From: Beroe forskalii
Taxonomy: Eukaryota > Ctenophora > Nuda > Beroida > Beroidae
NCBI GenBank assembly: GCA_011033025.1
Contig: WFMF01000185.1
Span: 80,001-144,000 of the forward strand
Direction: 5' to 3'
DNA length: 64,000 nucleotides
Shown here one piece after another: positions 40,229 to 51,312 of the stretch (the first letter of the stretch is position 1; each line of letters opens with the position of its first letter). A program made the position numbers and the translations under genes. The notes beneath the pieces are model-generated. The model did not search any database. It was given only the letters and a program-made list of their open reading frames with translations, and was not told the DNA's origin.

Positions 40229-43200
40229 ATGTCCGCTGGGTATGGGGAGTTGGAAGCAGAAAACACGGAGAAACAGAGTGTCTCTAAGGTGGCTAGGAAG
40301 TCCATTTCTCTGAAGTTAAAGAGAGACCCAGTCGATGAGCAGGGACCGCCAGTTGATTTGATGATTCCCATTACGTATATTGTGCGGACCGCTCGATTAC
40401 CGGAGGACTCGAAAAAGACGTGCGAAATTGTGTGCTTTCGGTGGAATCTAAGTAGAAAGTTGACGCGCGAACAGTAAATCCGCGCGTCTTTTTCGAGCCT
40501 TACTGTAATCGAGCGGTCTGCACACATACTCCATCTCACTCCTTTTTTCGAAATCAATGGCCTTCCCTCTTCCCGTTTCTTAACTTTTATTCGAACTTTT
40601 TGGCGTACGGTGAATTAAAGCTTTAAAGGCATTACTTACCCCCGTGTCGCGATTCCTAATTTGGAGGGCAGAGTTTTACGAGTCTAGAGGCTCGACGGAA
40701 GTTCGAACGATTGAAACTTTTGTTGGGTCGAACTTCTGTCATGTTTTGCGACGGAATTTCAAAGCATCTCGACCCACAGGATTGAAAAAAAACATCATGA
40801 CACCGACCAATCAGTGCGCGAGTTGACTGCAAACTCGCGCAGAATGCAGTAGTTGGTCAATGTCGAGTTGACTTTTGGGTAAGCTAATATGTTTCCTCGC
40901 AGTTGGAGATAGTGCGGCACCAGATGTCAAAGACGAAGTGCCAGTCAACCAAGCTGAAACTTTGAACTGGAACTTTAAGGTTAGGATTGAGTGGCATTGG
41001 TTCGAACTTTCCTTGCCTTGATAAAAGCATCAATACTATCATCTTAATACTTACGCCCCATTTCTTACGGGACGGCGACATTTTCGGTTTGACATTTTCC
41101 TGCATTTTTGACACTTTTGTCGCGTTTTGGACGCTTTTTGTCGCGCTTTGACACTTATGGACGCATTTTGTCGCGTATTTGACACTTATGGACGCTTTTT
41201 GTCGCGTTTTGACACTTTTGGACACTTTTCGTACACACTTCAACCGAAATTGACGTTTTTGTCGCTGTCACCTAGAAATGGGGAGTTTTCTTAAGTCATG
41301 ACCCTGCAAGACAAATCTTTTCTTTTTTGAACATTTAAACACGGTTTTATCCAGGTTAAGCTGTCTGCGGAGAAGAAGAGCAACAAAGAGAACTTGCTGA
41401 ACTTCTGCGAGAAGTGCAAGCGTCCGATCTTAGTTCACGGACGACTGGTTTGTTCAATGTCGCGCATACGACAAACACTTCATGTTACAACCCATTATAA
41501 TGTGCCCATGCATCGATCGATGAAGGGATCGATAAAGACGCGCATTTTACAGTTTTTATAACAATGATAATATTTTTACGCGATCGATCCATTGCAAACA
41601 TTTGGGTTAAAGCCTTCATATATTATTTAACGCGTATGTGCACAATGCACATGGATCGATCAAAAGATCCGTCGAAAGAACGCTAAATTCCAGTGCGCGC
41701 GCAATGCTGTATTTTGTTTTTCATTGAAAATAACGTGTCCTTTCGACGGATCCTTCGATCGCTCCATATGTACACACATACACTTCATATCAAAGCCTTG
41801 TTTTCATTACCTTTTCATTCCTCCCTTCAATCTTCTTCATCAAATTGTCGCCCTCCTTGTCTCGTAAGTCCTCCATTTCAGATACCCTGCAAGCATTTTC
41901 TATGTCTGAACTGTGCTCAGAAAGGAACAAGGAACTGTTTCAAGTGAGTTGGACTACCAAGTTAACCAAGTGATATGCAATTTAACCTGCATCATGGAAA
42001 TATCCCCAATATCATACAAATATCAATTATCATACTTACGCCGCGCACACAAAAACTGCAATTTAAACTGCCACCGTACACTTCAACTACAACAAGTTGT
42101 ACCGTTCTCTGTCTTGTTCAGGTGTGACACGCCCATCAAGGGCATCCAACCCGTTCCCAAGATCTACGTGTGTGCCCACGAGGGGACACGACACAGCCTG
42201 CACGGCTGCCGCAAGTCTTACCTCAACTTCATGGGATTAGACCAGCACCAAAAACTAAGGTATCTCTCCCTCCTCCTTCTCCGCCACGGGCTCTGAGACA
42301 CAGGACACAGGAACTGTGCGCCGGGGAACTTAGCTGTGCGGTAAACTTTACACATGTTTTACAGGGCTAAACTTTATACACACGCTCTCACAGGGGCGGT
42401 TAAAACTTTGGTGTGCAGTGGAATTGTAAACTCTAATCACTAACTTCGTAGAACTTTTAGGTTGCACAGAACTTAAAATGACTTAGATAGGAGGTCTGAA
42501 CTGGTGTAAGAACTTGTCTTGAAACTTTGATTTATAGATCTTATATTCTAGTATGGACATAGTTCAAGATTTCAGATTTAATAGATATTTCCCAATCGAT
42601 CAAAAATTAATTCTATCCAATTTGAGTGATTATGAACAATTGTGGAACCTACTTACTGATGATAGAGTTACTTGGGTGGAGTGAAAACTGAACTTTGAAG
42701 GAAATGAGAGGACTTTCAACTGGAGAAGGACTTTAAGGGCGCGTTAAAGGGAGTCTATATAGTTGAAGAACTTTCGTTGGGTTGAATTTTATATTGATTT
42801 GTGTTTTATTATTCACTTTTCTCACCAATGACATGGACCTCTACGAGACCTCAGGTTAGTTCCCAATGTTTCACATGAGTCAAACATTACATACATCATT
42901 GATTGCATAATTACTCCGTTCTGCATTAATGAATACTATATATTATGTAGTAATATTTAATTTAGCAGACTATAAATTCATCAATATAATCATTCGTAAT
43001 TACGGAAGGAGACGAAGGGAATCCTGATTAAATGCATGGTTTGCCGAATCATGAGATTGATTAATTCTCCATAAAATAATGCCCAATAACGCGCGTATTC
43101 AGACCTCTATTCTTGTAACTCGTATAAGTTGCCAAACCCACCTTGTAACTTGTATAACCGTTGGCAGCCCGCCAAACCCACCTTGTAACTCATATAAACG

Positions 43201-45653
43201 TTGGCAGCCCGCCAAACCCACCTGGTAACTCCTGTAACCGTTGACAGCCCGCCAAACCAACCCACTTTGTAACTCGTGTAACTGTTGGCAGCCCGCCAAA
43301 CCCACCTTGTAACTCGTATAACCGTTTGCAGCCCGCCAAACCCACCTTGTAACTCGTATAACCGTTGGCAGCCCGCCAAACCCACCTTGTAACTCGTATA
43401 ACCGTTGGCAGCCCGCCAAACCCACCTTGTAACTCGTATAACCGTTGGCAGCCCGCCAAACCCACCTTGTAACTCGTATAACTGTTGGCAGCCCGCCAAA
43501 CCCACCTTGTAACTCGTGTAACCGTTGGCAGCCCGCCAAACCCACCTTGTAACTCGTGTAACCGTTGGCAGCCCGCCAACCCCTCGTCCCGCAGACACAG
43601 TGGCGACGAGATGTCTGCGGACGCCGCCAACTTGGACAGTGACGGAGAGCTGAGCGTCAACAAGGTCCCCGGCGCCGCCCAACCCGCTGCCACCGGCGCA
43701 GCGATGCCGCCAGCCACCGTCTCACAGCCACCTCCTGTGAGTACTGTTATTCATTTCAACTCTTCAAATCAGTAAAACTACGTTGCCCTATGATCCAATT
43801 TGATGACCCTCCCCCCGTCCTAAACTGCCTAACACGCTCCCTCCCAGGTATCAGCTATTCCCCCCGCCCTCAACTGTCTAATACCCTCCCAGGTATCAGC
43901 CACTGCGGGAGTGCCGGCTCAGTTCCCTCTGCCGCCGGGTGGCGTCCTGCAGCCGCCAGGAGGTGGCATTCAGCCGCCCACCTCCATGCCACCTGGCATG
44001 TCCGGACCTGCTGTGGGGCTGCCAGGGCAGCCACGACCCATGCTCTTCAGCCAACAACCTCCCCCGGTAAGCAATCCCCTATCAAATGGTGCCTCGTTTT
44101 CGTGCTTCTCTGAGATCGTACTATGGATTGTTGCCTATCCAGAGTCATTTTTGGTGTCGATAGGGGTTTAATTCCGGGGGGTTTGATTAAACTCTCTAAT
44201 TGGATATAAAGATTGCCAATAGGGGTTTAATTGGGGGGTTTGAGGGGGTTGCCCCCCCCCCATATCTTGTAGTTTCCCTCCGGATTAATGTTGGGCTGCA
44301 CCATTTCAGACGGTGACGCCAGCTGGACTGCCGAACAACACCCGCCTGACTCTAGCGACGCCCACACCGAGACCAACTGCCGTGCTTATCTTCCCACGAG
44401 TGAGTTGACAATCGCTATACAAAGTATTCTCGAAAGCAAGTATTTAATTTCTGATGTTTTCAAATTTATGAGAAGCAAGATTTCTGTCAAATAACAGTAG
44501 CCAACACTTAGTATCCTAACACCTGAATTTTCTTCAGCCGCAGCTGACAGTTACCTCTATGACGCCCCTGCTGGTGCCGCCCCGGGCCCTCGGAGCGCCC
44601 CAGATGATGAGTCTTCCTGGAATGCTGCCCCAGCCGTCCGGCATGATGCCCCTCCCTCCCCGGCCCTTCCAGTCAGTTCCCATCCCCGTGTCTCAGCCTC
44701 ACAACCCCCCGACCGAAGGGGGACCCCCCATGATGCCGCAAGGGGCGCCGCCCCCCGGGCTCCTCTCACAAGCACTCTCGAACCAGGGAGCCCCGCCAAG
44801 CATCCTCTCACAGCCCAACCAGGGGCCTCAGCAATCCCAGGCTATTTCACAGCAAAGTTCAATGGCTCAGCCAGCTATGAGTATGTCGCAACCAAGACCC
44901 ATGTCACAGTCGCTACCCATGTCTCCAGGGCAAATGCCACCGCAAATGCCTCCCCGAGGGACCATGCCACAAATGCCGCCGGTGGGTCAAATGCCTCCTC
45001 AAGGTCAAATGCCACCTCAAGGCCAAATGCCACCTCAAGGTCAAATGCCTCCTCAAGGTCAAATGCCTCCTCAAGGTCAAATGCCTCCTCAAGGTCAAAT
45101 GCCACCTCAAGGACAAATGCCGCCAAAAGGGCATTTAGCTCAAGAACAAGAGGGACAATCCTCACAGCGAACTCAAAGCCCAATGGGTCCCCAGTTGGGT
45201 GCCCAAAGACCAATGCCCCGGCCCCAGATGCCTATGCCTGGACAGGTCCTGTCCCCAGGTCAGATGTCCCTCTCAGCCCCACCCACCTCTCAGATGCTTC
45301 CTGCCATGTCCCAGCCAAGTCCCCAGCAAGGGCCGCCTGACATGCGACCCCAACTTCCGGTACCCTCTTCAATTCCGGAGCAGTTTAGAGAGAACGGGGG
45401 CCGCGGTCCGATGACACCTCCCCCGCCTGGAACCGGGAGCGACTTCCCTCCCCTCGACCCCTTCCCCCAGCACGACACACCTCCTCCCCCTCCACCGCGC
45501 GCAATGCGGCCTACCGACCCCCGGGAGCACCACAAGGTGCAGGAGGGGCATGAATTTAGAGGTGCCTACGAACAAGACGCGGCTCCGAGGGATCCTAGAA
45601 AAGCTAGGGATATACCCCCTCCCCCACCGCCAAGGAATGGCACTGTGCGTTGA
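40229..45653 (+). CDS. CBLL1: Hakai/CBLL1-type RING E3 ubiquitin ligase
   Basis: Exons with matching phases: 40,903-40,979, 41,355-41,447, 41,882-41,943, 42,122-42,259, 43,595-43,736, 43,893-44,066, 44,310-44,399, 44,538-45,653. A first exon from ATG 40,229 (KSISLKLKRDP, like the N-terminal IPIKL of CBLL1) is likely, but its donor is unresolved; a MITE begins at 40,381. Key blocks: TLNWNFKVKLSAEKK, then a C3HC4 RING (FCEKCKRP, IPCKHFLCLNC, NCFKCDTP), then YVC...HGCRKSYLNFMGLDQH, the zinc finger of the Hakai HYB domain that binds phosphotyrosine targets. The C-terminal half is Pro/Gln/Met-rich with a GQMPPQ repeat (44,990-45,125). Known roles of the family are cadherin turnover and the m6A writer complex. 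Confidence 0.85.
40381..40526. mobile_element. MITE, TGTGCAGACCGCTCGA family
   Basis: Inverted ends TGTGCGGACCGCTCGATTAC and GTAATCGAGCGGTCTGCACA, then a second paired segment CTCGAAAAAGACGTGCG/CGCGCGTCTTTTTCGAG. 146 bp, in the first intron of CBLL1, immediately after the presumed first exon. TA lies on both sides (…GTATAT and CACATAC), compatible with a TA duplication. Confidence 0.75.
41053..41285. mobile_element. Small element with inverted ends and a TGTCGCG minisatellite
   Basis: Left end GCCCCATTTCTTACGGGACG and inverted right end (CTGTCACCTAGAAATGGGGA) pair imperfectly. Inside are about four units of TTGACACTTATGGACGC plus TTTTTGTCGCG. It sits in a CBLL1 intron and has the same plan as the 29,240 element: inverted ends around a minisatellite. 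Confidence 0.6.
41495..41785. repeat. Foldback with GATCGATC and TTCGACGGATC stems
   Basis: TGCACATGGATCGATC plus AAAAGATCCGTCGAAAGAACG (about 41,647-41,683) pairs with CCTTTCGACGGATCCTTCGATCGCTCCATATGT (about 41,738-41,770). A related half lies at 41,505-41,600. In the intron between RING exons of CBLL1. Confidence 0.65.
42260..43105. other. CBLL1 intron, unique AT-rich part
   Basis: No repeats or exons seen up to the start of the 40-bp minisatellite. Confidence 0.45.
43110..43580. repeat. 40-bp minisatellite, about 12 copies
   Basis: Unit: ACCGTTGGCAGCCCGCCAAA followed by CCCACCTTGTAACTCGTATA. The array ends 15 bp before the CBLL1 exon at 43,595, and the last unit's GCCCGCCAACCCC leads into that acceptor. 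Open minus-strand frames are repeat artefacts. Confidence 0.9.
43820..43892. repeat. Duplicated CBLL1 acceptor
   Basis: CTCCCAGGTATCAGC occurs at about 43,845 and again at 43,887, the second being the acceptor used (followed by CACTGCGGGAGTGCC). The upstream context CAACTGTCTAATACCCTCC / AAACTGCCTAACACGCTCC is also duplicated. The upstream site would shift the frame or add a short segment. Confidence 0.7.
44095..44275. repeat. Dispersed repeat ending in GAGGGGGTTGCCCCCC, copy 2
   Basis: TTTTCGTGCTTCTCTGAGATC, TTTGGTGTCGATAGGGGTTT and terminal TTTGAGGGGGTTGCCCCCCC, as at 20,200-20,510. It lacks the GGTACC units. Confidence 0.6.
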
Positions 45654-46000
45654 TTCGAGTGATGTTTGCCAGCTTTAACTTCATGTTTTACTCTTCAACG
45701 TTTAATCGTTTATGTTTCCGTTTATTTTGTGCATTCAATAACTTTCATTAAAATTAACAGCTGTTTATCACAGGAAAATGGAAAAGTAGTGTTTCCTTAT
45801 CTCTGTTTTTGAATTCAATGTCGTAACTTCGAGCAATGAGATTCATTCTGAAATTTGTGATCATGCGGCTCTATAAATATATAGTTATAACTATAGATAT
45901 ATAGTTATCACGCACGTACAAATGGCGGTTTTGTAGAAATTTCAGTCTAGTCACCGAGAGGTCGCGACACCTCCTTCTCTATTACTCTATATTATACTCA
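45654..46000. other. CBLL1 3' region
   Basis: AT-rich; probably the 3' UTR. A palindromic ATATATAGTTATAACTAT stretch lies near 45,878-45,908. Confidence 0.45.
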
Positions 46001-46180
46001 TGTGTGCAGATCGCTCGAAAAGGAGTGCTTACTACTAAGGATGCTAACAATCGCGCGCGCAACTTTACATAACACTAACGGTGAGCTGCGCGCGCAATTG
46101 TTAATATGTAAATGGTTAAGTTATCGAGCACTTCTCTTCGTCCTTCACTCTTCAGCTTCGAGCGATCTGCACCTGCACAC
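46001..46180. mobile_element. MITE, TGTGTGCAGATCGCTCGA family
   Basis: Left tip TGTGTGCAGATCGCTCGA and inverted right tip TCGAGCGATCTGCAC, with an inner pair CAATCGCGCGCGCAACTTTA / GAGCTGCGCGCGCAATTGTT. 180 bp. Confidence 0.7.
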
Positions 46181-46690
46181 TATTTGTCAGACGTTGTCTG
46201 ACCCCTACGCCTTCGGCGGGCGCGCGCGCCTGACAACACACTATACCAAACGTTTTCCTCTGCATGCGGACAGTTTAACTGCAGCTCAGTTTGTGTGTAC
46301 CGTCTTTTGTGTGCGCGGCTCAAATTTGCGCAGCGTCGTGTCTATATGCGCATGCCGCGCACAAAAAGTACGCTTGTTGCAGTTCGAGCTATAGCTATTC
46401 CATGCAATTCTCCCATTGCATAACCGACGAAGCATGCGCATGCTTCGCCCGTTCGCCGTCTGATCTCGACCTTTTTGTCAGACGTTGTTTTTACTTTTAG
46501 GCAAGTGCGTGCGTCCACCGAATGTAGAACTGAGGCGCGGCGTCTTGCGCTGTGCTTTATCCAAAGTCCACATCGCATGTTCCCCTAACCAGGGGTGTCG
46601 ATACGACACCCCTATTTCTGGCTCCGGTTTTGTGCGTACGTGCGCGCGGCGCAAAACAATGCGCGGTGAGATTCAAACTATCGACAAACG
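46181..46690. repeat. GC-rich hairpin cluster
   Basis: Contains GTCAGACGTTGTCTGACCCC, GCCTTCGGCGGGCGCGCGCG, and CCCCTAACCAGGGGTGTCG followed by ATACGACACCCCTA (hairpin). Related to 31,676-32,115 and 56,330-56,930; GTTGTCTGACCCCTTCGCC recurs at 49,527 in the foldback insert. Confidence 0.6.
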
Positions 46691-47179
46691 AGATTTAGAG
46701 AAAATCCGCGTATTTATTGATTTTACATCAAAAGTCACGTCGATTTTGATTGTAATTCGGTAGATCACATTGACAATTAACAGTTTGAAAACTTCATTCT
46801 CAAAGGAAATAAATATTTCAATATTTCATAACCTCATTACTACAGCATTTGCTCAAAAGTTTTTCATATCACACCGATAAAAGCTTCATGGTTTTGAAAT
46901 ACCGAGGGCAATTATATCTCTAGGTTGTCGTAATGCCTCTTATGCCACACAAGAAGCACAGGCACGCTGTGTTCATTCACAGTACCTTAGTAAAATAACG
47001 AAGCAAAAGCCCTTATGGCAGTATTTCAAACTATCCAGAAACCGAGAAATATAACGTTTTCAAATACAAGAAAATAGCAGATGAGAACTTTCAAACAGTC
47101 AAAAGAACACAGAATTGCATGTAATTCTATTGATGATCTCGGCCATAGCCCATCGAGCCAAATTAATTGATATCAATAA
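46691..47179. other. Non-coding, 3' flank of the LINE
   Basis: No gene recognised. The LINE's 3' untranslated end should lie here, but no poly-A-like tail or target duplication was identified. Confidence 0.4.
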
Positions 47180-49544
47180 TTAACAAAGATGTGCATTAAA
47201 CAGTGGTTTGGTATGTTCAAGTTCAAAATTTTTGGGAGCCACATGCTCATCAATGGATCTGACTCGGGCACATGTCTTGTAAAATTCTGCATGGTCAAAA
47301 TTAAGCTCTTTGCCAAAAGACGAATGCACCGTTTTTGGATACAGAATATTTTTCAAGCTTTGCTTTGCAAGAGGATCCCCAACATGAAATACCATAAGAA
47401 AGGTGAGATGCAAATAAGCTGTGGTAAAGTTTTGTGTTCCTTGGGTATAAACTTCTTAATTCTCTTGATTGTTATTATGGCACTGTTAAGTTTTTGTTCA
47501 AGATGCTCCAGATGCATATCCCATCGTAGATTGTCATCAATTATAATCCCAAGGAATCTTGCTGCATTAACTTTTCTAATTTTAATATGCTCATTCAGGA
47601 AGATTTGACGTTCACTACCTACAATCCGAGCACGTGCACAGTTCAATCTTTCTGAATTATTTAGCTGGGGCCTAAAATGCATGTAAACACATTTGTCATT
47701 GTTTATGTGCAGTTGATTGCTAAGCATGTAGCAATTAAGTGATCTTAGCAAGCTGTTTGCTTTATTATATGCTTCATTTTCAGTGCTACCAGAAACAAAT
47801 ATATTTGTGTCATCAGCAAACATTACAAAATGGCCAAGTTTCGAACTGTTTGTTATGTCATTGATATATATGAGGAAAAGGTGGACCCAAGACAGAGCCC
47901 TGTGGTACCCCAAATCGAACAGTGCCCAAACTTGACTTATGCCCATTGAATTGAGTTAACTGTTGCCTATTCGATATATAACTCTTTAATAGATCATTTG
48001 GTTTACCTCGGATACCATAATGCTCAAGTTTGTACATTAGCTTATCATGACTAATTGTATCAAATGCTTTACTTAGGTCAATAAATATTCCTAAGACATG
48101 ATTTTTATTTTCTACATTACATATAATTTTATCAACAGAATAGTTTATTGCATTAGATGTTGAGTGGTAGCTTCTGAAACCATATTGATTTTCATACAAT
48201 ATATTCTTTGAAACACAAAAGTTGTATAAACGTGTGTATATAACCTTTTCAAACAATTTTCCAAAACATGGCAAGGTTGAAACTGGTCTATAGTTTTGAA
48301 GTAATTGTGGATTACCTTTCTTAAAGATTGGAGTTACCTGCCCAATTTTAAGACAGTCAGGAAAGATTCCTGAATCAATAAAGCAGTTAAAATATTTACT
48401 CAGGTATGGTGCTAAGATTCTAGAACAGTTCTTAAGAACTCTTGGAGGAATATCACTGGCTTTGTTACTTTCAAGGTTGCTTATAATTTTGATCAATTCT
48501 TCTTCAGAACAAGGTTCAAGGAACATAGAGTCACTAATTCTTTTGCCCATGAATTTTTGCAAAATCGGGTAGAGGTTCTATAGGAATATCATTATGCATT
48601 CTAACTGAGGCTTTTTCATTAAGAATTGAGGCAACTGATGTGAAATATTTATTAAATTCGTTAGCTATAACACGTCTTTCTTTGATAAGGTCACCATTTA
48701 TAATGAAAAAAGATTTAGACTTATTTCTACATTTACCTCTTAACTCATTTATCAAATCCCAAGTTTTTTACTGTTTCCTTTACAGAGGTCAAACTTATCA
48801 GAATAGAATTTATTTTTTTGCTTCTTTTATGAGACTAGTCAGGTGTTTTCTGTACTTCTTGTACCTTTCATACATTTCTTGATTACCATACTTGTTTTTC
48901 TTATTCTTACTTCGTTTCCATTTCATATAGGAAGTTCTTGCGATTTATTGATTTAATCAGACCATTTGTTATCCAAGGATTGTTCAGTCGATTACGCTTT
49001 GTGCTTAGGACTACTAATGGGTCAACCTTAAAACATTCGTCCATTGAGTCATATATGAACTTTGTAAATTGATTGAAGCCTTCTTCATCAGCAGTAAATT
49101 TGTCTAATGTTAATTTGGCATAATAGGCCGCGAACTTTAGTTCGCCGCGAACCCGGGCGAACTCAGGCGAACCCGCGCGAACTCCGCGCGAGTTCGCCAG
49201 CGTTCGCCGACAGTTCGCCAATTTTTTTCCTTGGCGAACTCCGCTGAAGTTCGCCGAGAGTTCGCCAGACGTTCGCCGAACTCCGGGCGAACTCGAGCGA
49301 ACTCAGGCGAACCCGCGCGGAGTTCGCCGCAAATAGCGAACTAGTTCGCCGCGAACTAGTTCGCAGCGAACTTAAAATTTTTGGTTGGCGAACTATTTTT
49401 GGAGTTCGCGGCGGACTCGTTCGCGGCGAACGAGTTCGCAGCGAACTAGTTCGCGGCGGACTAGTTCGCCGCGAACTACTTTTTCTAAGTTCGCGGCGAA
49501 CTAGTTCGCGGCGAACTCTTATCCTACGTTGTCTGACCCCTTCG

Positions 49545-50215
49545 CCTTCGGTTAGGGTTTGGGTTAGGGTTTGGGTTGGGTTTGGGTTAGGGCCCATCCA
49601 TGAACTATAAAGGACGTCCGCAAAATTTCGAGCATTTTAGACCCCTCCTCCCCCCCTTGTCCGCAAACGTCGGCATTTCAGAAACCCCTCCTTCCCCACA
49701 GGACGTCCGCACTAGTTTCTTAAAAATCTTTTGAGTCATCATTCTGGGCCCGAAATTTCACGATTTTCTCGTGAAATAACCGTCAAATCGACCATAACTT
49801 CCAAAAATTGCGGACGTCCGCATTTGACCAAACACCCCCTCCCCCTATGTCCACAAACGTCCGCATTGGGCAGACTCCCTCCTCCCCCCTCATTGCGGAC
49901 GTCCTTTATGGATGGCCCCTTAGGGTTTGGGTTAGGGTTTGGGTTAGGGTTTGGGTTAGGGTTAGGGTTTGGGTTAGGGTTTGGGTTTTGGTTTGGGTTA
50001 GGGTTTGGGTTAGGGTTTGGGTTTGGGTTTGGGTTAGGGTTAGGGTTAGGGTTTGGGTTTGGGTTAGGGTTAGGGTTTGGGTTAGGGTTTGGGTTAGGGT
50101 TTGAGTTTGGGTTAGGGTTTGGGTTAGGGTTAGGGTTAGGGTTAGGGTTTGGGTTAGGGGTTGGGTTCGGGTTTGGGTTCGCGTTTGGATTCGGGTTAGG
50201 GTTTGGGTTGGCGAA
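49545..50215. repeat. Interstitial telomere-like TTAGGG/TTTGGG repeats
   Basis: Mostly the 12-mer TTAGGGTTTGGG with stretches of pure TTAGGG, in two blocks (49,548-49,589 and 49,920-50,210) that were one before the MITE at 49,590 inserted. Toward the right end units decay to GGGTTCGGGTTTGGGTTCGC. Open frames encoding PNPN or GLGFGL runs are artefacts. Confidence 0.9.
49590..49919. mobile_element. Harbinger-like MITE with TTA target duplication
   Basis: 330 bp. Left tip GGGCCCATCCATGAACTATA then AAGGACGTCCGCAA; right tip inverted GGGGCCATCCATAAAGGACG then TCCGCAAT; the left has six extra bases. TTA flanks both sides (49,587-49,589; 49,920-49,922), inside a TTAGGG repeat. A 3-bp TTA duplication with GGGCC-type tips fits PIF/Harbinger non-autonomous elements. 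The interior repeats CCCTCC and GTCCGCA motifs. Confidence 0.8.
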
Positions 50216-51312
50216 CAATCGTTCGAGGTGAACTAGTTTGGCAGTTTGCAGCAGAATTGTTATAGTTGATGACAAACAAGTTCGCAGCATAAAATGAATA
50301 ATGAAGTTCGCCGCGAACTAGTTCGCCGCGAACTTAGAAAAAACTAGTTCTTGGCGAACTAGTTCGCGGCGAACTAGTCCGCCGCGAACTTGTTCGCCAC
50401 GAACTAGTTCGCCGCGAACGATTGTTCGCCGGCGAACAATCGTTCGCCAACCAAAAATTTTAAGTTCGCTGCGAACTAGTTCGCGGCGAACTAGTTCTCA
50501 GTTGCGGCGAACTCCGCGCGGGTTCGCCTGAGTTCGCTCGAGTTCGCCCGGAGTTCGACGAACGTCTGGCAACTCTCGGCGAACTTCAGCGGAGTTCGCC
50601 AAGGAAAAAAATTGGCGAACTGTCGGCGAACGCTGGCGAACCCGCGCGGAGTTCGCGCGGACCACAAATAATAGTGTTTTGAAAAGATGATACATGATTC
50701 AGTATTCTTTCAAGGTTAATATAGTAATTTGCAATGTTTCCATTAGGTGGTCTATATATCACACCAAATATTAGAGGTTGCTCACTGTTACAGACTTTTA
50801 TAAATAAAGACTCAATATCTGATGTACATATTTCAAGATCATTCATAGGTTCAACAGTAAAATTTTCATTATAGTATACTCCTAGACCACTCCCTTTGTG
50901 TTTATCTAAAAATTTTGAACTAAAATGGGATATGTATCCAGGTATTTGGTAGAGGCTTTTATGTTCCTCATTTATGTTAGTTTCAGCTAATGCAATAAGA
51001 TCAAACTTGTTGCTAATTGTTGACAATTGAGAAAGTAAAGCATCAAAAATTTTGTGACATACCATCAATGTTATTGCTAAAATTGACAATGGCATATTTT
51101 GGAATCCAAAATAGTTTTCATTAAGTTTATTTTTTGATATAACTTCGCAATTTACAAGACATGATTTGATCTTTTCGATTCCTTCATGGGCTTCAGGATC
51201 CTCATTAATATGTTTGTTATAGCAAATAAATTCAAAAGGTTTGTATTTGTTAACACTATTTTGTATACATTTATTGCATGACCACTGATTATTTATTTGA
51301 TGGTATATAAAG

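Larger units (their letters stand above)
49128..50660. mobile_element. GC-rich foldback insert within the LINE
   Basis: Both arms (49,128-49,525 and 50,290-50,660) are made of GTTCGCCGCGAACTAGTTCG palindromic units and are inverted relative to each other; the outer segments (CGAACCCGGGCGAACTCAGG, and TTTTTTTCCTTGGCGAACTC) pair arm to arm. Between them lie TTAGGG/TTTGGG repeats and a MITE. The left LINE edge is GGCATAATA at 49,127 and the right is ACCACAAATA at 50,661. Part of the LINE endonuclease is missing, so insertion came with a deletion. No clear target duplication. Confidence 0.75.

Noticed and set aside
43099..43717. Frames of 148-191 residues with VGLAGCQRLYELQGG repeats
   Set aside because: They come from the 40-bp minisatellite on the strand opposite CBLL1.
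44875..45213. Minus-strand frame with DLEEAFDLEEAF repeats
   Set aside because: Antisense shadow of the GQMPPQ repeat in the CBLL1 C-terminal exon.
49739..50290. Long open frames with PNPN or GLGFGL repeats
   Set aside because: They are translations of TTAGGG/TTTGGG repeats in several frames.
49120..50675. ATAATAG as a target duplication of the foldback insert
   Set aside because: The right-hand copy lies eight bases inside the LINE coding sequence (NTIICG), so the match is likely chance.
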